Shown here: positions 18,696 through 27,800 of the stretch, one piece after another | Layout of the letters: each line of letters starts with the position of its first letter | Numbering within the stretch: the first letter of the stretch is position 1 | Source: Endoryza sp044226045 | Lineage (GTDB): Bacteria; Bacteroidota; Bacteroidia; Chitinophagales; Chitinophagaceae | DNA: 64,000 nucleotides | Direction of reading: 5' to 3' | Assembly (NCBI GenBank): GCA_044226045.1 | Contig: JBGAHR010000017.1 | Coordinates: forward strand, 1-64,000 | Notes under the pieces: generated by a model | What the model was told of the DNA's origin: nothing | Seen by the model: the letters and a program-made list of their open reading frames with translations, nothing else | The model's database searches: none | Program-made: the position numbers and the translations under genes

Positions 18696-19988
18696 ATGAG
18701 ATTTGTCATTCTCATCTTGCTTCTATTCGTTAATGCGCTGGTCAGTTTTGGACAGAATCCCGGTTTAACAGAAGTCCCTCCTGCCTCTGTAAATGTTTCC
18801 GCGGAGCGCCTCACCCGATTAGATAAATTCATTCAACAGTATATCGACGACAAAAAATTCAATGGGCTTACGGCGGTAGTGGTAAAAGACGGCAAGATCA
18901 TCTACAATAAAGCATTTGGCTATTTCAACATCGCCCAAAACATTCCCATGCGGAAAGACCACATCTTCCGCATTGCCTCCATGACCAAGCCGATTGTGAG
19001 CACCGCCGTTATGATGTTGTATGAAGAAGGGAAGTTTTCGCTCGATCAGCCCGTATCTGATTTTATCCCGGAGTTCAAAAATCCGGTAGTACTTGACAAA
19101 TACAACGCATCCGATACAACTTATACCACCGTACCCGCGCACCGGGAGATCACCATTCGTGATTTGCTTTCTCAAAGTTCCGGTATCGGATATGCGCAAA
19201 TCGGTTCCGATCAGGCCAACGCCATTTATTACAAGAACGGGATCAACGGAGGCATTGGCACACCTTATCATACCTTAAAGGAAATGATTCCGAAACTGGC
19301 CAAACTCCCCTTATTTAATCATCCGGGAGAAGCTTACCTGTACGGATTGAATACCGATGTACTCGGCTATTTTGTGGAAGTGGTAAGCGGTATGCCATTG
19401 GATCAGTTCCTCAAAAAAAGACTCTTTGATCCTTTGGGCATGAAAGACACTTATTTCTTTCTACCCAAAGAAAAACAGAACCGGCTTGTTCCGTTATACA
19501 AAATGGAAAACGACCGGCTCGGCATACAGGATTCCCTCATATCCCTGAACGGAACTTTCTGGCGCGATTTCCCCAAAGTAAACGGCACCTATTTTTCAGG
19601 AGGCGCCGGGCTGGCTTCTACCGCATACGACTACGCGCTGTTTTGTACCATGATGATGAATGGCGGAGAGTTGAATGGAACAAGAATACTGGCGCCCTCA
19701 ACAGTTCGGATGATGGCTTCCAACCAGATTGGCAAGTTACCCATGTGGGGTGGCTCCGAAGGACCCAATCGTTTCGGTTTGGGGTTTGGCGTGTACACCA
19801 AGGCCAGCGAGGCCATTTATCCTGTGCAGGAAGGCACTTTTGATTGGGGAGGGATGTTTTCTTCTCACTTCTGGATCGACCCAAAATCGAAAGTGGTGGC
19901 CGTATTCATGAGAAATATATGGCCCTCGTCTACCTGGGATTTTGGAGACAGAATTAAACCGGTCGTTTACCAGGCAATCATTAAATAA
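18696..19988 (+). CDS. Exported serine hydrolase, beta-lactamase class C fold
   Basis: A 430-residue protein with signal peptide (MRFVILIL to about residue 19). The catalytic SxxK motif is SMTK (S95-K98), followed by the Tyr motif in YLYGLNTD and a WGG segment in place of the HxG box near the C terminus (FDWGGMFSSHFW). This pattern is typical of bacterial esterase/peptidase members (EstB-like) rather than true beta-lactamases. The substrate cannot be told from the sequence. The upstream frame is open to 18600 but runs through repeat words, so the ATG at 18696 is preferred. The next gene is a paralogue 29 nt downstream. Confidence 0.88.
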   Translation: MRFVILILLLFVNALVSFGQNPGLTEVPPASVNVSAERLTRLDKFIQQYIDDKKFNGLTAVVVKDGKIIYNKAFGYFNIAQNIPMRKDHIFRIASMTKPIVSTAVMMLYEEGKFSLDQPVSDFIPEFKNPVVLDKYNASDTTYTTVPAHREITIRDLLSQSSGIGYAQIGSDQANAIYYKNGINGGIGTPYHTLKEMIPKLAKLPLFNHPGEAYLYGLNTDVLGYFVEVVSGMPLDQFLKKRLFDPLGMKDTYFFLPKEKQNRLVPLYKMENDRLGIQDSLISLNGTFWRDFPKVNGTYFSGGAGLASTAYDYALFCTMMMNGGELNGTRILAPSTVRMMASNQIGKLPMWGGSEGPNRFGLGFGVYTKASEAIYPVQEGTFDWGGMFSSHFWIDPKSKVVAVFMRNIWPSSTWDFGDRIKPVVYQAIIK

Positions 19989-20017
19989 CCATCTCTTCAC
20001 CACACAATACATTCGGT

Positions 20018-21565
20018 ATGCACAATCTTACTTCATTACGTAAAGGGATCTTCATTTTACTCGTCCTTTTATGTGGTCTTACTTCATTTGCCCAGAACGA
20101 TACCAGTTTACCGGCCTTCGTACGCGACAGCCTGGATATTTATGTCAACCGGGCGCTTACCGAATGGAAAATACCTGGTGTGAGTGTGGCCATTGTGAAG
20201 AATAACAAAGTGGTGCTCGTAAAAGGATATGGCGTAAAGGAACTGGGCGGTATGGATAAAGTGGACGGCAACACCCTTTTCATGATTGGCTCCAATACCA
20301 AAGCCTTTACAGCGACAGCTCTCGTGATGTTGCAGGCAGAAAAGAAATTATCGCTGGATGATAAAGTACAGAAATGGCTACCGGGTTTTAAACTTTGGGA
20401 TCCCTGGGTAGCGAAGGAAACCATGATCCGGGATCTGCTTTGTCATCGGTTGGGATTTGAGACCTTCCAGGGTGATTTCATGTATTTCGATTCTGATCTG
20501 AGTCATGAAGAAGTGGTAGAAAAGTTTTCCAAGGTAAAACCACTATATGGATTTCGCACCCGCTGGGGTTACACCAATGCCGCGTTCGGTGTTGCAGGGG
20601 ATGTGGTAAAAGCAGCGAGCGGATTATCTTGGGGAGACTATATCCACGACAAAATATTTGTTCCCCTCGGCATGAACGACTCGAGGGCGTTGTCCATAGA
20701 CATTGAAAAACCGGGAAATAAAGCCTCGGCGCATACGGTGCAGCATGGCGAACTGAAAAAGATTCCGTATGGACATATCGATAATATTGCCGCTGCAGGC
20801 AGCATTGCCTCGTCCGCCAACGATATGACGCGTTGGGTAATGGCACAATTAAATAATGGAAAGGTAGATGGTAACCAGGTTTTACCAGCCGGCATTCAAC
20901 AACAGACCTGGCTGCCTCATTCGATTCTCGGAAATGGTGGCACACTGTATAACAAGGGGCATTTTGCCTTGTATGGCTTGGGTTGGTTTTTGGAAGAATA
21001 CAGCGGAAGAAAAATAGTATCACATACGGGCGGAGTCAATGGTTTTGTTACGAGTGTAACACTTATCCCGGAAGAAAAACTGGGTATTATTGTATTGACC
21101 AATACAGATGCCAACAATTTTTATGAAGCCTTGAAATGGGAGATTATGGATGCGTATCTCGGCAATGTCTACCGTAATTACAGCAAGGCTTATCTCGGTT
21201 TCCACCTTGCGCAGCAGAAACGAGAAGAAGAGTGGTGGAAAAAAGAACGTGATACCGTAGCCATGAAAAAGCCAGCCAGCCTGCCACTGTCTGCTTTTGC
21301 CGGTGAATATCGTCATGAAGTATATGGCAAGATGACCATCAAACAGGATGGCGACAAGATGATAGCCACTTTTGAGCATCATAAAGGCCGCTACGGAACA
21401 CTGGAAGCCCTGGGTGGAGATCGCTTTCTCTGTACCTACAATGATCCTTTGTATGGGATCAAGATCTGGCCATTCGTCATTGAAAACGGAAAAGTAAAAT
21501 CAGTAACCGTCACCGTGGCCGACTTTGTTGAATTTACTCCTTATGAGTTTGTAAAGGTGAAGTAA
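20018..21565 (+). CDS. Exported serine hydrolase with C-terminal DUF3471-like domain
   Basis: A 515-residue penicillin-binding-protein-fold hydrolase. A signal peptide (to about residue 25, TSFAQ) precedes SNTK (S92-K95), YTN (Y185-N187) and HTGG near residue 335, the three class C signature boxes. Residues about 400-510 form an added beta-rich domain beginning AGEYRHEVYGKMTIKQ, like DUF3471. It is probably a D-amino peptidase, esterase or similar; the sequence does not decide. It forms a tandem pair with the gene before it but is clearly divergent. Confidence 0.88.
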   Translation: MHNLTSLRKGIFILLVLLCGLTSFAQNDTSLPAFVRDSLDIYVNRALTEWKIPGVSVAIVKNNKVVLVKGYGVKELGGMDKVDGNTLFMIGSNTKAFTATALVMLQAEKKLSLDDKVQKWLPGFKLWDPWVAKETMIRDLLCHRLGFETFQGDFMYFDSDLSHEEVVEKFSKVKPLYGFRTRWGYTNAAFGVAGDVVKAASGLSWGDYIHDKIFVPLGMNDSRALSIDIEKPGNKASAHTVQHGELKKIPYGHIDNIAAAGSIASSANDMTRWVMAQLNNGKVDGNQVLPAGIQQQTWLPHSILGNGGTLYNKGHFALYGLGWFLEEYSGRKIVSHTGGVNGFVTSVTLIPEEKLGIIVLTNTDANNFYEALKWEIMDAYLGNVYRNYSKAYLGFHLAQQKREEEWWKKERDTVAMKKPASLPLSAFAGEYRHEVYGKMTIKQDGDKMIATFEHHKGRYGTLEALGGDRFLCTYNDPLYGIKIWPFVIENGKVKSVTVTVADFVEFTPYEFVKVK

Positions 21566-21575
21566 TCCTGGTTAA

Positions 21576-21647
21576 CCGGGGAAAACGCTGAGGGTGCAAT
21601 TAGTCAATTAGTCAATGAGCCAATTAAGCACTCAGCGTTTTCCCCGG
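21576..21647. repeat. Perfect 17-bp inverted repeat around word repeats
   Basis: CCGGGGAAAACGCTGAG (21576-21592) pairs exactly with 21631-21647. The 38-nt loop holds AATTAGTCAATTAGTCAATG words. It lies between two convergent genes, so it may act as a bidirectional terminator, but neither side has a T tract. Confidence 0.75.
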
Positions 21648-21678
21648 ACAACACTGATTGTATATTACTAACGAAATG

Positions 21679-23487
21679 CTATTTACAATCCATTTTTATG
21701 GAAGGATAGTACATGTCTTCTCCATACACTGCTTCATACAAGTCATGCGGAATAACATCCAGTATCAGATGCATGAGATTAGCTTCGGGGAGTTGGGTAT
21801 TTCCGTTGTACAACCAGTATGCGATATCAAAGCTTCCCTGGTTCTCGCCAGTAGTGATCAATTCATCGAAATCAAACACGCACTGGCATCCTTTATTGTC
21901 TCCCGAACCCCTGAATGAGTCATTAATACCATGATAATACCAGGACTTCACTCCTTCTTTGACCCAGCTTTTTCCGTTGCAGTCACGCCCTGATTCATTG
22001 GGTTCTTTGGAAGTGCAAAGGTTAAAGAGATTCCTGTTTTTATGCTCCCTGAATTTCATCGTGAAGATCACAATTTTAAGATCCCCTCTGTTGTCGCTGG
22101 TTTTCGTGTCATTGAGGTCGAGCATTAATTCACCATCTTCCGGAGATAGAAAATAGGTACCCGGGATATAGTTAATGGAAAAGAAAGGCTTTTGAACCGA
22201 GCTTCCGTAGTCGGGTGTAACACCCGCGACATTATATTTCATGCCTACATCACTGAATATCCTTTGACAGGGTAATATGTTATCGCCCACCAGCGCCACC
22301 AGGCTTGCGTGCCGGTAGCCACCGTACTTGTTGTACATATTTCCCACAATGCTGGAAGACAGCAGGCCGGCGCCATTGGCATTTCCTACCCACTCACCCG
22401 CCACGTATTCGCCCTGTACCAGGATAAACACATATTCATTCTGCTCCAGTTTGATGTTTGTTTCATAGGGACCCTGGCCACTTGTTCTCAGGGTAAATTC
22501 ATAACGCTTAAACAGGTCTTTGGGTGATTGATACAGATCCGCCATTAATTCAGAACCGAAATCATAGTAGTCGCTGTGCTGCAGCAGGGGTTGCTGCGGG
22601 AGGGGTACATTAAAAAATCCTTTGAAGGAATTTTGCGTAAAAGCCTGGTGCCAGGCATTTCTGCGTAAAGTGATCACATCATCGGCGGTAAATATGGGTT
22701 TCAGATTAAAGTACTCTTTCATTCGTGGGTTGTCCTCGTAAAATGTATTGTTGAGATCAACAATAGAAAAAGGATTGGAAGCGAGACGCGACAAGATAGC
22801 TGCCGGGCAGGCCCTGACAGAAGCAACATCAGCAAGCGTAGCATTCATGGATCGGTTAAAGACCTGGTCAGTGGCCAGGAAGTCTTTGATCAATATGCTT
22901 CCCTGTGTAATTCGCTTATCGTAACGGTTGTTAAAGGCATAGTTGATTGCCCTGGGCAAATCATATTTTACATGAGCTACAATGGCCGATCCCAGTACAT
23001 AGGCAACTCTTGTGCAAAACAGGTTTGACTGTGCATCGTCCGATTCAGCGTAACGGAAATGCTCCTGCCAATGAGGCTCTACCTGGTCGGTTAATCCATT
23101 ATCCCAGTTGACCCGGTTCACCCGATAGGCATCAAAGAATGCCATCATCTGTTTTAGTTTCTCAATAGGATAGGCAAAAGAGCCTGCCGCTATTGCTTTC
23201 ATCTCGATGATAGTAGTGTGATAGTAGGCTGTAGGAAAAAGATTGATCATATCCCCTTTCTCCAGGAATTTTTGCCGGTAATTATGAAGTTCCCAGACCA
23301 TGGCCACCATGGTATAATAATGTTTCTTTAACTCGGCCTTTTCAGCAGGGCTCACGGCCTTTGCCAGCAACCGATCTATTTTTTTCAATGGCATGAGATC
23401 GGCATATTCCGGATCTACACCAATCTGCGCATACAGACCAGGTGTTAAGAGGCAAAGGAGCAAACAGCAGTGAATTCCCTTTTTCAT
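21679..23487 (-). CDS. Secreted protein, DUF5995-like region plus possible LecA-like domain
   Basis: A 602-residue protein with a signal peptide (cleavage near LYAQ, residue 20). The first half is helical and carries an AHVKYDLPRAINYAF stretch that resembles DUF5995. About residues 340-430 look beta-rich, with VFILVQGEYVAGEWVG followed by a HASLVALVGD segment reminiscent of PA-IL/LecA-type galactose-binding domains. The C-terminal part is Cys-containing (six Cys) and may have disulphides. It is the last gene of the kinase-phosphatase operon, 13 nt after the PP2C stop, which makes it a candidate output or target. Both domain assignments are tentative. Confidence 0.6.
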   Translation of the reverse strand: MKKGIHCCLLLCLLTPGLYAQIGVDPEYADLMPLKKIDRLLAKAVSPAEKAELKKHYYTMVAMVWELHNYRQKFLEKGDMINLFPTAYYHTTIIEMKAIAAGSFAYPIEKLKQMMAFFDAYRVNRVNWDNGLTDQVEPHWQEHFRYAESDDAQSNLFCTRVAYVLGSAIVAHVKYDLPRAINYAFNNRYDKRITQGSILIKDFLATDQVFNRSMNATLADVASVRACPAAILSRLASNPFSIVDLNNTFYEDNPRMKEYFNLKPIFTADDVITLRRNAWHQAFTQNSFKGFFNVPLPQQPLLQHSDYYDFGSELMADLYQSPKDLFKRYEFTLRTSGQGPYETNIKLEQNEYVFILVQGEYVAGEWVGNANGAGLLSSSIVGNMYNKYGGYRHASLVALVGDNILPCQRIFSDVGMKYNVAGVTPDYGSSVQKPFFSINYIPGTYFLSPEDGELMLDLNDTKTSDNRGDLKIVIFTMKFREHKNRNLFNLCTSKEPNESGRDCNGKSWVKEGVKSWYYHGINDSFRGSGDNKGCQCVFDFDELITTGENQGSFDIAYWLYNGNTQLPEANLMHLILDVIPHDLYEAVYGEDMYYPSIKMDCK

Positions 23488-23500
23488 ACACGTTGGGTTT

Positions 23501-24238
23501 TCAGGTTTGTATTATCACACAGGAAATATTGTCTCTTCCTCCTTTTTGTTTGGCGAGATCAACGAGGTAGGCAGGTGTTGGATTGATGGTTAGCGCTTCT
23601 TCCAGCTCATCTTCAGAAAGCTCTCCACTCAGCCCGTCGGAACAGATCATCAATAGATCGCCAGGCTCGATCCGGGAAGTCAGGTTTTCAAAATCAAAGA
23701 AAATATCGTTTGCACCGCCGCCAAAACAATTCACCAGTTTGTTTGCATCACTTCCGGACCAATTCAGCAGTTTACCAACCGTATGATCCCTGGTGATCTG
23801 GTGAATATATTTTCCTCGCAAAGAGTACAAACGGCTGTCTCCGGCATGAACAAGGTATATCCGTTCACCCGCAACAAGAAGTCCTGTGAAAGTGCAACCC
23901 ATCCCGGCCATCTCGGGATTGCTTTCCCCGAGTTTATTCAGATCGGCATGAATGTTTTTGATTTGTTTATCCAAACCGGCTTCCAGTTTATCGTCCGATT
24001 CAAACTCAAGAGAGCCGAGTTCATTCTTTATCCTTCGCAGTACAAATTCGCTGGCTATTTCTCCCGCATTATGTCCGCCCATTCCGTCAGACACGGCAAT
24101 CAGTCTTGCCATTTCACCATCCGGGTTCGTCATTTCGAAGGATCCGTCCCGTATAAACGAGTCATCAACCAGGATCATGTCTTCGTTATTTTTACGAATC
24201 ATGCCGATATCACACAGAGCCTGGATGGATCTGATCAT
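23501..24238 (-). CDS. PP2C-family protein Ser/Thr phosphatase
   Basis: This 245-residue protein is a single PP2C domain with all metal-binding motifs: NNED (residues 17-20), VSDGMGG (D51), ICSDGLSGEL and GGRDNIS (D236). It should remove phosphate from Ser/Thr placed by the kinase of the same operon. It has no membrane segment or sensor domain. Its ATG overlaps the stop of the FHA gene by 4 nt. Length and motifs match the Stp/PrpC class. Confidence 0.94.
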   Translation of the reverse strand: MIRSIQALCDIGMIRKNNEDMILVDDSFIRDGSFEMTNPDGEMARLIAVSDGMGGHNAGEIASEFVLRRIKNELGSLEFESDDKLEAGLDKQIKNIHADLNKLGESNPEMAGMGCTFTGLLVAGERIYLVHAGDSRLYSLRGKYIHQITRDHTVGKLLNWSGSDANKLVNCFGGGANDIFFDFENLTSRIEPGDLLMICSDGLSGELSEDELEEALTINPTPAYLVDLAKQKGGRDNISCVIIQT

Positions 24239-24804
24239 ATTCGTTGAGTTGAATTACCCGATAATGATTCCACTCTGATGGCAAATTCCACGTTGGCCAC
24301 CAGCAAAAAAGATTTATCAGCGAGCACCATTTCTGTATGGGGATTGACGGCCGGAACAGTAGACCATGCATTGTTGAGCGAATGATATTTGGTTTTGTTT
24401 GTAGAGCCAAGGTCTTTGAAAGTCCAGCCCTTCCAGGGGTCGTACAGGAATTGAATATGTTTACCGGATATCGCGGACAGATGACCGATTCGGTTCGCAT
24501 AAGGTCCGGTGTTTCTGCCGAGAATGCTGTCGTTTTCAATTTCAAGGCGAAGGCCCAAAGAATCGTTCACCAGTGTTAATTTGGGTACCACCGGTGTTAC
24601 AGCAGGTGTCGCGGGTGTGTTAACGACAGGCGGCTGCTCATTCGTAAGGGATCTGGCCGCCAGTAGTTTTCCGCCGTCTTCTTCACACCACTGTCCCTGT
24701 CCCGGTTGCTTGCAGGTTTCACACAAAAAAATCTCCTTTCCGCATTGATCGCAGTAAAAGGAGTCGTCCTCAATTCCCGATTTGCAATAGGCGCATGAAA
24801 TCAT
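24235..24804 (-). CDS. Zinc ribbon-FHA domain protein
   Basis: A 189-residue cytosolic protein. The N terminus has Cys pairs C4/C7, C18/C21, C28/C31 and C40, one or two zinc ribbons. An FHA domain covers about residues 85-180 with the phosphothreonine-binding pattern GRNTG, SGKH and STNKT. FHA domains read Thr phosphorylation, so this is the likely adaptor between kinase and AAA+ protein. The ATG at 24804 lies 14 nt after the AAA+ stop; the frame is open up to 24888, but that part overlaps the AAA+ gene. Confidence 0.9.
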   Translation of the reverse strand: MISCAYCKSGIEDDSFYCDQCGKEIFLCETCKQPGQGQWCEEDGGKLLAARSLTNEQPPVVNTPATPAVTPVVPKLTLVNDSLGLRLEIENDSILGRNTGPYANRIGHLSAISGKHIQFLYDPWKGWTFKDLGSTNKTKYHSLNNAWSTVPAVNPHTEMVLADKSFLLVANVEFAIRVESLSGNSTQRI

Positions 24805-24818
24805 GGCTGTTCTGATTA

Positions 24819-27800
24819 TTAGTCGATAATATCCTCCCTGGTTAAAGTATTGATTCCTTCTTCGATATTCCGTCCTGACTGTTTCCATTCCTGTAACCGG
24901 CTGGCCTGCTTCTGCAGGCTTTTTTCAAAAATATTTCTCACGGTTCTTCCGTTGGCAAACTGGCTATCCCTGTTCTGATAGATCTCTTCAAAATAGGATC
25001 GGATGGCGGAACGATCATCGGTCGGAATTACCAGTTTTTTCTTCTGAACCATTCCTTCGAATATAGACATCAGTTCTTCCGGCTGATAATCCTCAAAGAA
25101 GATCTCTTTGGTGAAACGGGATGCGAGTCCTTCGTTGGCTGACACAAATCTTTCCATGGCATCGGTGTAGCCGGCTGCGATCACCATGAATTTTCCTTTG
25201 TCGTCTTCCATTCGCTTCAGGAGCGTGTCAATGGCTTCCTTTCCGAAATCATTGCCTGTAGTTCCTTCAGGCATCAGCGTATAGGCCTCATCTACAAAAA
25301 GAATTCCCCCCAGCGCCGAATCAACCACCTCTGAAGTCTGCTTGGCAGTATGTCCAACGTATTGTCCAACCAGGTTTTTTCGATCCACTTCTACCAGTTG
25401 TCCTTTTGAAAGAAGTCCCATTTGCCTGAACAGGTTTGCAAGAATTCTTGCTACTGTCGTTTTGCCGGTACCCGGACGGCCCTTGAATAAAAAATGCAGG
25501 TTGATGGCTGTTTTATTGCCGCCCGCAGACGACCTCATCTTTTCTATTTCTATAAAATCGATCAGCGAACGGACTTCCTGTTTTACCCTTCCGAGGCCTG
25601 TAAGCTGGTTGAGCTCGGCCAGAATTTCTTCGGTGCTTAATACCGGACCCTCGTCACGACCCGGCAGGTCATCCGATACGATAAGGGAGGGATCAACTGT
25701 TTCACCCTTTCGTTTGGCAGCCACCAGGCGCTTTGACTGCCTTTGCAATATTTCCTCAAACTCATTTCTGACGGTTCGGGCATTGGCAAAGCGATTGTCC
25801 TTTTGCTGATAGATAGTTTCGAGATGCCGGTATAATTTATTTTCAGCCGCAGGATCGAGTCTTAATCTGTCGGATTGAATCATGCTCTTCATGATCTCCA
25901 TCAATTCGGCCGGTTGATAATCTTCGAAGACTATTTTTTGAGTGAAGCGGGAATCCAGGCCCGGGTTACTATCCAGGAATTGTTCCATTGGTCCTGTATA
26001 ACCGGCGGCAATAACGATAAACTTACCGCGGTCATCTTCCATTCTTTTTAAAAGAGTATCTATCGCCTCCTGGCCAGATCCGTTGGCTTTGTTTGATAAG
26101 GTGTAAGCCTCATCAATAAACAGCACGCCGCCAATCGCCGAATCAATTACCTTGTTGGTCAATGGAGCGGTCTGGCCCACATAGGAAGAAACCAGGTCCT
26201 TGTCGGTTACCTCTATCAGTTGCCCTGTACTAAGCAATCCCAGCTGCTGAAATATGCTTCCCAGCATGCGGGCCACGGTTGTTTTGCCTGTGCCGGGGCT
26301 CCCTTTAAATACAAAATGAAGATTGAGCGATTTTGATTTGGCGCCACCGGCTGTTCTCATTTGCTCTGCTTCGAGGAAGTCCACCAGCCCTAAAATTTTT
26401 TCTTTAACCGCATGCAGGCCCGTGAGTGCGTTCAGGTTTTTCATCAGTTCTTCCACACTGAGGTTGTTGGCCGATTCGCCTCTCACCATAATATCTTCGG
26501 GAAGGATCAGCACAGGATCGGCCGTATTTCCTTTTCGTTTCTGCTCTACTATTCTCTTGGATTGCTGCTGAACAATTTTTTCAAATTCATTGCGAACAGT
26601 TCGTGCGTTGGCAAAACGCTTGTCCCGCGTACGGTGGATTCGATCAATATGTTTGATGATTCTTTCTTCGGCATCCTTTGTTACAGACAGGCCCGCGCGG
26701 GCAAACATCGACATCATAATCGTATGCAGTTCTTCCACTCCATAATCCGCAAAGTTTATCTTTCGGGTGAACCTTGAATCTAATCCGGGATTGGCGTCCA
26801 GGAAATCCTGCATCAGGTCTGTATAGCCTGCGGCGATGACAATAAATTTTCCCCGGTCGTCTTCCATTCTTTTGAGGAGGGTATCAACTGCTTCACTGCT
26901 GAAGCTGTTGTTGCCCGATCCCCCGGTTTTGGCCAGTGTGTACGCTTCATCGATGAACAGAACCCCTCCCATCGCGCTGTCGATGATCTTATTGGTTTGA
27001 GGGCCTGTCTGTCCAACAAAGCCTGCAACCAGGTCTTTATCGGTTACTTCAATTACGTCATCCTTGGGTAAAATCCCGAGGCCTTTAAATATGCGGGCCA
27101 TCATTTTGGCAACGGTTGTTTTACCCGTACCAGGGCTGCCGAGAAAAACACAATGGAGATTGACATCATTCTTTTTACCTCCGGCCTCGGCCCTCATCCG
27201 CTCGGCTTCCAGGAAATCAACCAGGTCGTAAATTTCTTTCTTCACTTCCTGCAGACCTGTTAATGCATTTAATTCTTCCAGCAGTTTATGGATGCCTTCG
27301 GCGCTGAGGTCGGCACTTTCCCCGGGAACGTCCTGCGCAATGAATTGAAAGGAGTAGTCCTGATCGGGTGCAGCCGCCAGTCTTTCAGCTCTGGCCAACT
27401 TCATACTCTCATACACGTTTCTGACATCCCGGCCATTTCCAAAATCCTTTCCTCTTTTTTTATAGCGGTCGGTGAACAGATCGAGCAATCTTTTTTCGGC
27501 ATCAGCATGCAGGGTAAATCCACCCTTTTTAACAAACAGCTTCATGATAGCCAGCAGCTGATCAGGTGTATAATCCGGTAAGTTGAAAAAATTATCTTTT
27601 ACTCTCGACTTCATACCTGGGTTGGCGTTGATGAAGTTCATCATTTCCTTCGGGTAGCCGGCGGCGATCACAACAAATTTGCCCCGATCGTCTTCCATTC
27701 GTTTTAATAAAGTGTCGATAGCTTCCTGGCCGTATTTATCGTTCTCGTCCTGCTTAAGCGTATAAGCCTCATCTATCAGCAATACACCGCCCTGAGCCTC

